Shown: piece by piece, positions 1 to 7,882 of the stretch
Layout of the letters: every line of letters begins with the position of its first letter
Numbering within the stretch: position 1 is the first letter of the stretch
Assembly (NCBI GenBank): GCA_029051915.1
Contig: JAIDKM010000369.1
Span: forward strand, 18,775 to 29,975
Length of the DNA stretch: 11,201 bases
Source: Alistipes sp.
GTDB lineage: Bacteria > Bacteroidota > Bacteroidia > Bacteroidales > Rikenellaceae
Reading direction: 5' to 3'
Program-made: the position numbers and the translations under genes
Notes under the pieces: model-generated
Told to the model about the DNA's origin: nothing
Databases searched by the model: none
Seen by the model: only the letters and a program-made list of their open reading frames with translations

Positions 1-608
1 ATGAAGGGCTCGACGGCGCTCTTGTATTTGCAGGCCGTAGGACGGAACACCTCGGCCTTGAGGTCGAGTTTGTCGAGCAGGCCCTTGTAGAACATCAGGC
101 TCGACGAAAGACCCGTCCAGTCCATGCCGCCCTGGGGTTGCAGGTAGATGCTGTCGGCGGCCGAAGCCAGGTAATAACGGGCTTGGGAATAGGTCTCATT
201 GTAGGAGACGACGAACTTGCCGCTCTGCTTGAAGTCGACGATGGCTGCACGCAGTTCTTCGAGCAGGGCCGTGCCCACGACACCGCCGCCGCCGTTCAGA
301 CGCAGGTAGATGCCCTCGATGCGGTCGTCGTCCTTGGCGGCCTCGATGGCGCGCAGAGCCTTCATGATCGAAATCTTCTTGGTCGACTGCATCGACATGA
401 AATCGAAGTCGGCCAGCGGATCGGTCGACGGAGCATCGACGATCTGTTCGGCCAGATCGATTTTGAGAATCGATCCGGAATCCACTTTGACACTGCCCTC
501 CATCGACGCGGCGATGCCGATCAACAGAAAGAGCCCGAAGAAAAAGAGCAGGAAAGAACCCGCAACGAAAGCGAGCACACCTGCCAGAAATGTTTTGATG
601 AAATTCAT
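1..608 (-). CDS. sppA: Signal peptide peptidase SppA, N-terminal part (cut by window edge)
   Basis: This is a membrane-bound serine protease of the S49 family, which cleaves leftover signal peptides and other membrane peptides with a Ser/Lys dyad. The reading frame starts at the ATG complementary to 606-608 and runs open for 202 codons to the window edge. Residues 6-35 form one long hydrophobic anchor followed by a soluble domain. An LNGGGG stretch lies at about residues 104-109. The visible sequence ends in KYKSAVEPF; this YKSAVEPF block contains the dyad lysine of E. coli SppA (Lys209 there, Lys196 here). The serine sits in the C-terminal half, which is outside the window, so catalytic completeness cannot be judged. 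It lies downstream of the GH95 gene on the same strand, but a hairpin and its own promoter (688-717) separate them. The start fits the hydrophobic anchor beginning at once. Confidence 0.93.
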   Translation of the reverse strand, partial: MNFIKTFLAGVLAFVAGSFLLFFFGLFLLIGIAASMEGSVKVDSGSILKIDLAEQIVDAPSTDPLADFDFMSMQSTKKISIMKALRAIEAAKDDDRIEGIYLRLNGGGGVVGTALLEELRAAIVDFKQSGKFVVSYNETYSQARYYLASAADSIYLQPQGGMDWTGLSSSLMFYKGLLDKLDLKAEVFRPTACKYKSAVEPF

Positions 609-687
609 AACCTATCTGTTTTAGTAAGTTCTTATGTTTCCTGCGGTAAAAGGAACGATGCGAAACCTGTTACGAAGTTATCTTCTG

Positions 688-717
688 CAAAGGTAACGAT
701 CTTTTTCTGAAAAACAA
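688..717 (-). promoter_or_regulatory. Promoter of sppA (Bacteroidota type)
   Basis: Read on the minus strand, TACCTTTG (688-695) matches the -7 consensus TAnnTTTG, and TTG (715-717) lies exactly 19 bp upstream, as in Bacteroides promoters. The start of sppA is about 80 bp downstream, leaving a leader of roughly 70 nt. The match is by eye. Confidence 0.65.
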
Positions 718-720
718 TTA

Positions 721-742
721 AAATTTATCGTTTTTCGATAAA
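721..742 (-). terminator. Weak intrinsic terminator after the GH95 gene
   Basis: On the minus strand TTTATCG, a loop of five A, CGATAAA and then TTTT form a 7-bp AT-rich stem-loop with a short T tract. It begins 4 bp past the GH95 stop. The stem is weak, so some readthrough into sppA is possible. Confidence 0.5.
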
Positions 743-746
743 AATA

Positions 747-3218
747 TTATTTCGTCCCTTTGTCGCGAACAAGAAGAAGCGTTTTTCTGGGTTTCGTTTC
801 GATGTCGTAAAGGTAGGCCGCGGCCCGTTCGAATGTTCGGTCGGGCGCCTCGCCGGAAACCTCGGGTGTTTGGATGGACTGGGCCCGCAAGAGCGGATTT
901 GGACACTCGCCCCCGGTTGTCGGCAAGGGTCGTCCGCCAAGCTGCAGCGGCACAGCCGAGCGGATGCGCAGGACACCGCCGGCATGGGAAGTAACGACGA
1001 GACGCTGCAACCGTCCGTCGCTCCAGGTCATTTCGTCGATCGTGAAGCCGCCCCGGCATCGGAGCCCCTTCACGCACCCCTGCGGCCAGACGTCGGGCAG
1101 CGCCGGAAGCAGATCCACGGCCCCGGCATGGCTCTGCACCAGCATCTCGGCGATGCCGGCCGTACAGCCGAAGTTGCCGTCGATCTGGAACGGCGGATGG
1201 GCATCGAAAAGATTGGGATAGGTGCCGCCGTTCTGTCCTCGGGATTCGGTTACGGGTCGCAGCTGCTCGGCGATCAGCCGATAAGCGTGATTGCCGTCCA
1301 AGAGCCGCGCCCAAAAACAGACTTTCCATCCCATCGACCAGCCGGTCGAATGGTCGCCGCGTCCCCGCAGGGTCGTCCGGGCCGCCTCCATCAGTTCGGG
1401 GTGCGCGTCGGTGATCTGCCGGCCAGGATAGAGTCCCCACAGATGCGAAGTATGGCGATGACGGTCGGCCGGGTCGTCCCAATCTTCGAGCCACTCCTGC
1501 AGCTGTCCCCAGCGGCCGATCCGCATGGGCGCCAGCCGGTCGAGCACCTTGCGCAGGCTGTCGGTCAGGCTGCGCTCCTCGCCCAGAAGAAGCGCCGCTT
1601 CCAGCGTGTTGCTGAAAAGATCGTGTACGAGCTGGTTGTCCATCGTCGTGCCGGCCACGACCACGAAATCGCGTCTCCCGCCGACCTTCGGAGCATTTTC
1701 CGGCGAATAGGAGGGAGCTACGACCAGGTAGCCGTTTTCGGGCTCGGGAACCAGAAAATCAAGGTAGAAGCGGCAGGCGTCGCGCATCGTCGGATAGACG
1801 CCTGCCAGATAGCGCCGGTCGCCGGAAAAGAGGTAACGATCCCACAGATGCTGGCAGAACCACGCATTGCAGGTGGGCCAGATGCCGTATTTCGGGCCGT
1901 CGACCGCTCCGGTGGAACACCAGATGTCGGTATTGTGGTGGAGCGTCCAGCCCCGGCAGTCGTACATCGCCGCCGTCTGCCGTCCCTGCTCGGCGGTATG
2001 TTTCACCAGATCGAGGAAAGGCTCGTGCATTTCGGTCAGGGCGGTCGCCTCGGCCGGCCAGTAATTCATCTGGACGTTGATGTCGGTCGTATACTTCCCG
2101 TCCCACGGAGCAAGGCGCCGGTGATTCCAGATGCCCTGCAAGTTGGCGGCCTGTCCGCCCGGCTGCGACGAGCAGATCAACAGATAGCGCCCGAACTGGA
2201 AGTAGAGCGCCGCGAGCTGGGGATCGGCCGCTTCGGAGAATTCGCGCAGCCGCACGTCGGTAGGCTTGTCGGCCTGCGGCGTGCGTCCCAGGTCGAGCGA
2301 TACCCGCCGGAAATAACGGCCGTACAGCGTTTCGTGGTCGCGCAGCGCCCGGCGATAATTCCGGCCGGCCCGGGCGAGGAACTCTTCGGCCTTCGCCGCT
2401 GCATCGCCCGACACATCTTTGTAATCAATGAAATTGGTGCCGATCGACACATAGAGGATCACGCTGCTGGCATGGCGCACCTGCACCGTGCTGTCGGAGA
2501 GAATCTCGAAATCGCCGCCGACCCGATCGAAGCGGGCGAGCGACGTAAAGCGAACCTTGCCTTCGATCCCTTCGTGGTCGTCGGCCCGGCCGTCGAGGCG
2601 CAAGCCATTGCCGGAAGCCGAACGCGAAACCTGCTCTTCGGGATAAGGAGTCGTATAACGGGCCGTAAAGGAGATGCTCCCCGGTCTGGACGCCGTGAGC
2701 CGGACGATCAGCAGCTGATCCGCAAACGAAGCGAACGCCTCGCGGGTATAGACCACGCCGCCGGAAGTAAAGCGGGTGGTAGCCACGGCCCGCGAGAGAT
2801 CCAGTTCTCTATAATAATCGGTATAATCGGCGACGTCCTCGAAATCAAGACACAGGGAACCCACCGTCTGGTAAGGCATTCCGTTCGCGCCTTCGGGCGA
2901 GCAGACGGCCGGGCCGCAAAGCTCCTGCGCTTCGCGGTTGCGGCCCTCGAAGATCAGGCGGCGGATCTCGGGCAGAGCTTCCCGGGCCTCGGGATTCGTA
3001 TTATTATAAGGAGAGCCGCCCCAGACGGTCTCCTCGTTGAGCTGGAAACACTCGTGCTGCGGATCGCCGAAGACCATCGCCCCCAACCGTCCGTTGCCCA
3101 GCGGAAGCGCCTCCTCCCAGATCGTCGCAGGACGATCGTAATACAACCTGAGATCGGTCTCCGCCGCCGAGACGCTCCACGTCGCTGCAGCAGTCAGTAA
3201 CAAGAACAAATGCTTCAT
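747..3218 (-). CDS. Secreted glycoside hydrolase family 95 (alpha-L-fucosidase type)
   Basis: An 823-residue inverting glycosidase; characterised family members remove alpha-1,2-linked L-fucose (some act on alpha-L-galactose) from host or plant glycans. Residues 1-19 are a signal peptide (MKHLFLLL, cleavage after VSAA or VSA). The N-terminal domain opens with [20 protein letters not shown] and [11 protein letters not shown] (about 61-71). The (alpha/alpha)6 catalytic core shows NLQGIWN (359-365), [12 protein letters not shown] (379-390), HHNTDIW (427-433), SPEN with the likely general acid Glu507, [13 protein letters not shown] (587-599) and FQIDGNFG with Asp680. These correspond to Asn421/Asn423, Glu566 and Asp766 of B. 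bifidum AfcA, though the first Asn appears as Asp379 here. The frame stays open far upstream, into DNA antisense to mrp. I chose the ATG at 3218 because it starts the signal peptide and follows a -7 box. No SusC/SusD or other glycan genes are adjacent, so the natural substrate is unresolved. Confidence 0.93.
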   Translation of the reverse strand: MKHLFLLLTAAATWSVSAAETDLRLYYDRPATIWEEALPLGNGRLGAMVFGDPQHECFQLNEETVWGGSPYNNTNPEAREALPEIRRLIFEGRNREAQELCGPAVCSPEGANGMPYQTVGSLCLDFEDVADYTDYYRELDLSRAVATTRFTSGGVVYTREAFASFADQLLIVRLTASRPGSISFTARYTTPYPEEQVSRSASGNGLRLDGRADDHEGIEGKVRFTSLARFDRVGGDFEILSDSTVQVRHASSVILYVSIGTNFIDYKDVSGDAAAKAEEFLARAGRNYRRALRDHETLYGRYFRRVSLDLGRTPQADKPTDVRLREFSEAADPQLAALYFQFGRYLLICSSQPGGQAANLQGIWNHRRLAPWDGKYTTDINVQMNYWPAEATALTEMHEPFLDLVKHTAEQGRQTAAMYDCRGWTLHHNTDIWCSTGAVDGPKYGIWPTCNAWFCQHLWDRYLFSGDRRYLAGVYPTMRDACRFYLDFLVPEPENGYLVVAPSYSPENAPKVGGRRDFVVVAGTTMDNQLVHDLFSNTLEAALLLGEERSLTDSLRKVLDRLAPMRIGRWGQLQEWLEDWDDPADRHRHTSHLWGLYPGRQITDAHPELMEAARTTLRGRGDHSTGWSMGWKVCFWARLLDGNHAYRLIAEQLRPVTESRGQNGGTYPNLFDAHPPFQIDGNFGCTAGIAEMLVQSHAGAVDLLPALPDVWPQGCVKGLRCRGGFTIDEMTWSDGRLQRLVVTSHAGGVLRIRSAVPLQLGGRPLPTTGGECPNPLLRAQSIQTPEVSGEAPDRTFERAAAYLYDIETKPRKTLLLVRDKGTK

Positions 3219-3237
3219 TTTATTTTCGTCTTTCCAA

Positions 3238-3245
3238 CAAAGATA
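3238..3245 (-). promoter_or_regulatory. -7 box of the GH95 promoter
   Basis: The minus strand reads TATCTTTG, an exact TAnnTTTG match, about 20 bp upstream of the GH95 start codon. The expected -33 position (about 3265-3268) shows no clear TTG, only a TTTTCGG nearby, so the promoter is supported mainly by its -7 box. Confidence 0.5.
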
Positions 3246-3247
3246 GT

Positions 3248-3255
3248 TATATTTG
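3248..3255 (+). promoter_or_regulatory. -7 box of the mrp promoter
   Basis: The plus strand reads TATATTTG, an exact TAnnTTTG match, ending 18 bp before the mrp ATG. TTCG at 3225-3228 is at the right distance for a poor -33 element. It sits 2 bp from the oppositely oriented GH95 -7 box, so the two promoters overlap. Confidence 0.5.
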
Positions 3256-3273
3256 TCTGGAAAATATCCGAAA

Positions 3274-4326
3274 ATGGAAAACGAAATCAAACGGCTGCTC
3301 GGCACGATCGTCCATCCCGAAACCGGCGAGAACCTCGTTTCGGGCGGTATGGTGGAACATCTGGCAGCGACGGCCGACAAGGCGACCGTCGTGCTGCGCT
3401 TCGCCCGGGCGCGCGATCCTTTCGCTACGAAGATAAAAAAACAGGCGGAAACAGTTCTTTCAGAAGCGTTTCCGCAATTGGAAATTCTGGTTGTCATCAA
3501 AGAGGGAGGCCAGCCCCCGCGACCCGAACCGAAACAAACGACGACGACGGGCAGCATCGCCCGCGTCATCGCCGTCGCCTCGGGCAAGGGCGGCGTAGGA
3601 AAGTCGACGGTAACGGCCAACCTGGCCATTGCCCTGCGCAACATGGGCTTCCGGGTCGGCATTCTCGATGCCGACATTTACGGCCCCTCGCAACCCAAAA
3701 TGTTCGGAGTCGAGGGCTACCTGCCCGACGCTGTGCAGGAGGAGGGACAGGATCGGATCGTACCGGCCGAGGCGCTGGACGTCAAGCTGATGTCGATCGG
3801 ATTCTTCATCAAACCGACCGATGCGCTGCTGTGGCGCGGCGCAATGGCGGTGAATGCCCTCAAACAGATGATCCACCAGACCCGCTGGGGCACGCTCGAT
3901 TTCCTGCTGACCGACCTGCCTCCCGGCACGGGCGACATCCACCTCTCGATCATCGGCGAGCTGAAAATCGACGCGGCCGTAATCGTCTCGACTCCGCAGC
4001 AGGTCGCCGTCGCCGACGTGGTGCGCGGCGTGGAAATGTTCCGCAACCCTAACGTCAACATTCCGATCGCAGGCATCGTCGAAAACATGGCCTGGTTCAC
4101 TCCGGAGGAGCTGCCCGACAACCGCTACTACCTTTTCGGCAAGGGCGGAGCCCGGAAGTTCGCCGAAGAAAACGACGTCGACTTCTTAGGTGAAATACCC
4201 ATCGTACAATCGATCATGGAGGGCTCCGAAGCAGGACGACCCGCCGTCGGAATCGATCCGCGGGTCGAAAAATGGTATCGGGAAATCGCTGTGCGAATCG
4301 TGGAAAAAGCGATGAAAAACGGTTGA
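3274..4326 (+). CDS. mrp: Mrp/ApbC-family P-loop ATPase (MinD superfamily), cysteine-free
   Basis: A 350-residue cytosolic ATPase of the family that in other bacteria binds and transfers Fe-S clusters. Residues 1 to about 75 are a DUF59/MIP18-like domain ([21 protein letters not shown]). A linker rich in P, Q and T follows, then the ATPase domain with the deviant Walker [10 protein letters not shown] (104-112), [10 protein letters not shown] (131-140) and DLPPGTGD (214-221). The family usually has a CxxC pair shortly after ENMxxF. Here ENMAWF (270-275) is followed by TPEELPDN with no cysteine, and I find no cysteine in the whole protein. Cluster binding by cysteine ligands therefore looks impossible, while ATP binding looks intact. 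I chose the ATG at 3274; the frame also allows a TTG at 3253, but that overlaps the promoter's -7 box. It stands alone, divergent from GH95, with 387 bp before nadA. Confidence 0.92.
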   Translation: MENEIKRLLGTIVHPETGENLVSGGMVEHLAATADKATVVLRFARARDPFATKIKKQAETVLSEAFPQLEILVVIKEGGQPPRPEPKQTTTTGSIARVIAVASGKGGVGKSTVTANLAIALRNMGFRVGILDADIYGPSQPKMFGVEGYLPDAVQEEGQDRIVPAEALDVKLMSIGFFIKPTDALLWRGAMAVNALKQMIHQTRWGTLDFLLTDLPPGTGDIHLSIIGELKIDAAVIVSTPQQVAVADVVRGVEMFRNPNVNIPIAGIVENMAWFTPEELPDNRYYLFGKGGARKFAEENDVDFLGEIPIVQSIMEGSEAGRPAVGIDPRVEKWYREIAVRIVEKAMKNG

Positions 4327-4329
4327 CAA

Positions 4330-4341
4330 GTTGTCGACAAC
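4330..4341. repeat. 12-bp perfect palindrome just after mrp
   Basis: GTTGTCGACAAC equals its own reverse complement and begins 3 bp past the mrp stop codon. Flanking bases allow a slightly larger imperfect hairpin (GGTTG at 4321-4325 with CAACC at 4338-4342). No T tract follows, so it is a poor terminator; an operator or protein-binding site is as likely. Confidence 0.55.
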
Positions 4342-4713
4342 CGGTCGATAAACGGACAATAAATAATGATAAAAACACGTTTCGGAATTTGGATTTATCC
4401 TTTCGGCGCGACGGTATATGAATTCTTTTGAAATCCAAAAATTGTTTTCATTTTTTATCGGCCGGAAATCATCCGGAAAAAGGGAACGGATTGTAAATAT
4501 CTTCGATGTGTTCGAATGTTGAAAACTTTTTGTCGATTTTGTTGATTTTTCTTTTATTATTTTGATTTTCAGAAAAGTATAAAGCTAAAACAAGAACAAT
4601 AAAAAATCGGTTTGTTGATAACGATTTCACACTGCGACTTATCAACACAATGAACAGGGTTTATTCTTATTCTTTTATTGATTTAAATTAAAAAGGAAAA
4701 TAAAAATATAAAA
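4342..4713. other. AT-rich gap with DnaA-box-like cluster (origin-like or regulatory)
   Basis: No gene is visible in this gap. It holds TGTTGATAA (4613-4621) and its reverse complement TTATCAACA (4639-4647), one base from the DnaA box TTATCCACA, separated by 17 bp. Weaker relatives are TGTTGAAAA (4517-4525) and TGTTGATTT (4540-4548). GTCGATAA occurs at 4344-4351 and again at 4720-4727 inside nadA. From 4660 to 4713 the DNA is almost pure A/T with TTATTC repeated in tandem, resembling an unwinding element. A direct repeat CCGGAAA occurs at 4462-4468 and 4473-4479. The layout would suit a replication origin, but it could equally be the nadA promoter region. I see no exact TAnnTTTG promoter for nadA. 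Hand counts of G against C in the flanking genes give no clean skew reversal. Confidence 0.35.
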
Positions 4714-5655
4714 ATGAAAGTCGATAACTTCGCCGAATCGAAAAGCCGCATCGAGGAGTTGAAGCGCAGGAAAAGAGCCGTGATTCTGGCCCATTATTAC
4801 ACGCTTCCCGAGGTGCAGGCCGTCGCCGATTTTCTGGGCGACTCCCTGGCCCTCTCGATCCGGGCCCGGACGGTCGATGCCGACATGATCCTCTTCGCCG
4901 GCGTGCATTTCATGGCCGAGACGGCCAAAGTGCTCTGCCCTGGGAAAAAGGTGCTTCTGCCCTGCCCCGAGGCGGGTTGTTCGCTGGCCGAGTCGTGCGA
5001 TGCCGGCGCTTTCGCCGCCTTCAAGGCGAAATATCCTGGCCACAAGGTCGTGTCGTACGTCAATACGACGGTGGGGGTCAAGGCGTTGACGGATATCTGC
5101 TGCACTTCGTCCAATGCGCTGCAGGTCGTCGAGTCCATTCCGGCGGACCAGCCGCTGATCTTCGCTCCCGACCGCAACCTGGGCAGCTACGTGCAGAAGC
5201 TGACGGGGCGTAAGAACATGGTGCTGTGGGACGGTGCCTGCCATGTCCACGAGGAGTTTTCGCTCGAAAAACTGCTGCAGCTCAAACGCGAGCATCCTTC
5301 GGCGAAGGTCGTGGCCCATCCCGAATGCCGGGCATATATTGTCGAGGTGGCCGATTTCGTCGGTTCGACAGCCGCGATTCTCGATTTCTGCGGCAAGAAC
5401 GGGGCGACGGAGTTCATCGTCGTTACCGAAGCCGGTATTCTGGCCGAGATGCAGCGTCGTTATCCCGACAAAACCTTTATTCCGGCACCGCCCGACGACG
5501 AGGGCTGCGGTTGCAACAACTGCCGGTACATGAAGATGATTACGCTCGATAAAATCGTCTCCTGCCTGGAGAACGAGTCGCCCGAGATCCTTCTCGACGA
5601 GGAGATCCGGAGCAAGGCCGAGCGTTCCATCCTGAATATGATAAGCATCAAATAA
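4714..5655 (+). CDS. nadA: Quinolinate synthase NadA
   Basis: A 313-residue cytosolic 4Fe-4S enzyme that condenses iminoaspartate with dihydroxyacetone phosphate to quinolinate, in de novo NAD synthesis. The three NadA repeats are recognisable. AHYY (26-29) and GDSLALS (42-48) open the first. GVHFMAETAKVL (63-74) is followed by PEAGCSLAESC, with the likely first cluster ligand Cys89. The second ligand is Cys176 in GACHVHE, and the third is Cys270 in CGCNNCRYMKM, where Cys265 and Cys267 also lie close by. Length and motifs are those of a complete enzyme. The partner genes nadB and nadC, often next to nadA, are not in this window. The start has an A-rich leader with AAAAAGGAAAA about 17 bp upstream, typical of a phylum that relies little on Shine-Dalgarno pairing. 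The next gene starts 9 bp after the stop, suggesting co-transcription. Confidence 0.96.
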   Translation: MKVDNFAESKSRIEELKRRKRAVILAHYYTLPEVQAVADFLGDSLALSIRARTVDADMILFAGVHFMAETAKVLCPGKKVLLPCPEAGCSLAESCDAGAFAAFKAKYPGHKVVSYVNTTVGVKALTDICCTSSNALQVVESIPADQPLIFAPDRNLGSYVQKLTGRKNMVLWDGACHVHEEFSLEKLLQLKREHPSAKVVAHPECRAYIVEVADFVGSTAAILDFCGKNGATEFIVVTEAGILAEMQRRYPDKTFIPAPPDDEGCGCNNCRYMKMITLDKIVSCLENESPEILLDEEIRSKAERSILNMISIK

Positions 5656-5664
5656 ATCGGAATC

Positions 5665-7791
5665 ATGAAGAGACTCTTTTTGCTTTGCGCCGCACTTTGC
5701 GTGTCGCTTTCGGCGATGGCCGACGAGGGTATGTGGATGTTGCCCTACCTGCAAAAAATGAACATCAAGAAGATGAAGGAGCGGGGCTGCAAACTCTCCG
5801 CCGAGGAGATTTACAGCATCAACAAGTCGTCGCTCAAGGACGCCATCGTCATCTTCGGCGGCGGATGTACGGGCGAGATCGTCTCGCCCGAAGGACTTTT
5901 GTTCACCAACCACCATTGCGGTTTCGGTTCGATCCAGGCCCTTTCGTCGGTCGAGCACGACTACCTTAAAAACGGTTTCTGGGCCATGTCGAACGAGGAG
6001 GAGCTGCCGGCTCCGGGTCTGAGCGTGCGTTTCATCCGCAAGATCATGGACGTAACGCCCGAAATCATGGGCAACGTGCCCTCGACCGCCGGTCAGGAGG
6101 AGTACAAGAAGATCACTTCCGAGAATATCGATGCGTTGAACAAGAAGCTCGGCGAGGAGTATCCCGACATGGAGATCCAGATCGAATCGTTCTTCGAGGG
6201 CAACCAGTTCTTCGCTTTCGTCGTCGAGCAGTTCCGCGACGTGCGTCTGGTGGGTACGCCTCCGCAGTCGATCGGCAAGTTCGGCGGCGATACCGACAAC
6301 TGGATGTGGCCGCGTCATACGGGCGATTTTTCGATTTTCCGCGTCTATGCCGGCCCCGACAATAAGCCGGCCGACTATTCGCCCGAGAACCGTCCCTACA
6401 AGGCGGACAAGTACCTGAAGGTTTCGCTCGACGGAGTCGAGGAGAACGACTTCGCCATGATTATGGGCTTCCCCGGTTCGACGCAGCGCTACGCCACCTC
6501 CTATGAGATCGACAACATGCTGCGCGTATCGAATCCGCAGCGGATCTTCATCCGCGGCGAGCGCCAGGCGATTCTTTGGGACGACATGCTCGCCAGCGAC
6601 AAGGTGCGCATCCAGTACGCTTCGAAGTATGCCGGTTCGTCCAACTACTGGAAGAATTCGATCGGCATGTCGCGTGGCATCGAGAAGCTGAACGTCAAGA
6701 GCCGCAAGGAGGAGCAGGAGGCTTCGTTCCAGGCGTGGGCCGATGCGAATACGCTGCCCGAGGAGGGTTACGTCGGGGCCTTGCCGAAGATCCGCGAGGC
6801 TTTCGAGACGATGGAGGAGCCGATGGCAGGCATGCAGTATCTCTCCGAAGCCTTCCTGCGAGGCATCGAGCTGCTGGCTCCGGCCATGACTTTCTCGCGT
6901 CATACGGAGATCAAGAATCCCGAGAAGACGAAGAATGCGATGTCCAACTGGTACAAGGACTACAACGCTCCTACGGATCGCAAGGTGGCCAAGCGGATGT
7001 TGCAGATCGCCCGCGAGAATATGAAGACCTTGCCGTCGTTCTACGAGGAGATCGTCGACAAGGATTTCGGCGGCGATACGGACGCTTATGTCGATTACCT
7101 CTACGACAATTCGTTGTTCGTCTCCGAGGAGAACGTGTTGGCGCTGGTCGACGATTTCTCGGCCGAAAAAGTAGCGGCCGATCCGGCTGTCGTGCTGGGC
7201 AAATCGGTGCTCGACCTCTACCAGGTTTTGAGAGAGGCCCGCGGGGATGCTTCGGAAAAGTATGACGAGGGCAGCCGCAAATATGTGGATGGTTTGATGA
7301 AGCAGTATCCCGACAAGGCATGGGCTTCGGATGCCAACTTCACGATTCGTCTGACTTACGGCCGGGTACTTCCCTACAATCCGGCCGACGGCATCCGTTA
7401 TAACCATTATACGACTCTCAAGGGCGTCATGGAGAAGGAAGATCCCAAGAATCCGGCCGAGTTCACCGTACCCGAGAGACTCAAGGAGCTCTATGCTGCG
7501 CGCGATTTCGGACGTTATGCCAATAAGCAGGGCGAGCTGCCCGTCGGTTTCCTTGCCGACTGCGACATCACCGGCGGCAATTCGGGTTCGCCCGTGCTGA
7601 ACGGCCGCGGCGAGTTGATCGGTCTGGCGTTCGACGGCAACTGGGAGGCCATGTCGGGCGATGTGGCGTTCGAACCCGAGTTGCAGCGCACGATCGCTGT
7701 CGATGTTCGTTATGTGTTGTTCGTCGTCGACAAATTCGCCGGTGCCGGCTGGCTCCTCGACGAAATGGAGATCGTCGGAAAGAAAAAATAG
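5665..7791 (+). CDS. S46-family dipeptidyl-peptidase, DPP7 type
   Basis: A 708-residue exported serine exopeptidase that removes dipeptides from the N-termini of oligopeptides, feeding amino-acid fermentation in Bacteroidota. Residues 1-19 form a signal peptide (cleavage SAMA/DEGMW). The chymotrypsin-like fold is split by a large helical insertion. The triad is His84 in TNHHCGFG, Asp221 in RHTGDFSIFR and Ser640 in GGNSGSP, in the order and context of P. gingivalis DPP11 (His85, Asp227, Ser655). Eighteen residues past the serine, in FDGNWEAMSGD, lies Gly658. DPP11 has Arg673 at this place and so prefers Asp/Glu, while DPP7 has Gly, so I infer a DPP7-like preference for hydrophobic residues. 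The N-terminal DEGMW and the C-terminal DVRYVLFVVDKFAGAGWL are typical of the family. It lies 9 bp behind nadA and is closed by a strong terminator. The functional link with nadA is unclear. Confidence 0.95.
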   Translation: MKRLFLLCAALCVSLSAMADEGMWMLPYLQKMNIKKMKERGCKLSAEEIYSINKSSLKDAIVIFGGGCTGEIVSPEGLLFTNHHCGFGSIQALSSVEHDYLKNGFWAMSNEEELPAPGLSVRFIRKIMDVTPEIMGNVPSTAGQEEYKKITSENIDALNKKLGEEYPDMEIQIESFFEGNQFFAFVVEQFRDVRLVGTPPQSIGKFGGDTDNWMWPRHTGDFSIFRVYAGPDNKPADYSPENRPYKADKYLKVSLDGVEENDFAMIMGFPGSTQRYATSYEIDNMLRVSNPQRIFIRGERQAILWDDMLASDKVRIQYASKYAGSSNYWKNSIGMSRGIEKLNVKSRKEEQEASFQAWADANTLPEEGYVGALPKIREAFETMEEPMAGMQYLSEAFLRGIELLAPAMTFSRHTEIKNPEKTKNAMSNWYKDYNAPTDRKVAKRMLQIARENMKTLPSFYEEIVDKDFGGDTDAYVDYLYDNSLFVSEENVLALVDDFSAEKVAADPAVVLGKSVLDLYQVLREARGDASEKYDEGSRKYVDGLMKQYPDKAWASDANFTIRLTYGRVLPYNPADGIRYNHYTTLKGVMEKEDPKNPAEFTVPERLKELYAARDFGRYANKQGELPVGFLADCDITGGNSGSPVLNGRGELIGLAFDGNWEAMSGDVAFEPELQRTIAVDVRYVLFVVDKFAGAGWLLDEMEIVGKKK

Positions 7792-7809
7792 TGTTTCTTA
7801 TCCGTTCGG

Positions 7810-7845
7810 AAAGAGCCGGGGCATCTACCCGGCTCTTTTATTTTC
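7810..7845 (+). terminator. Strong intrinsic terminator after the S46 peptidase
   Basis: AAAGAGCCGGG (7810-7820), a 7-nt loop and CCCGGCTCTTT (7828-7838) form a perfect 11-bp stem followed by a T-rich tail. It ends the nadA-peptidase unit 19 bp after the stop codon. Confidence 0.9.
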
Positions 7846-7868
7846 GGCCGGAATCGCGAATACGTTTC

Positions 7869-7876
7869 TATCTTTG
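7869..7876 (+). promoter_or_regulatory. Stand-alone -7 box in the gap before metG
   Basis: TATCTTTG is an exact TAnnTTTG match located just beyond the terminator and 565 bp before metG. No convincing TTG lies at the -33 distance. If real, it would drive an RNA from about 7883 through the hairpins and the FISUMP fragment. Confidence 0.35.
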
Positions 7877-7882
7877 TATTGT

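Noticed and set aside
870..3200. A 776-codon open frame on the plus strand inside the GH95 gene.
   Set aside because: It is the antisense shadow of the GH95 frame; no recognisable domain, and no promoter or start context.
3253..3273. Alternative TTG start for mrp, 7 codons upstream.
   Set aside because: The TTG lies within the -7 box, so it would be at or upstream of the transcript's 5' end; the ATG at 3274 begins a normal Mrp N-terminus.
3219..3677. N-terminal extension of the GH95 frame up to 3677.
   Set aside because: The extension is antisense to mrp, and the true start at 3218 gives a textbook signal peptide right behind a -7 box.
4675..7407. A 910-codon open frame on the minus strand across nadA and the S46 gene.
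   Set aside because: It is antisense to two clearly recognisable genes, and its translation looks like the low-complexity shadow of GC-rich codons, with no family motifs.
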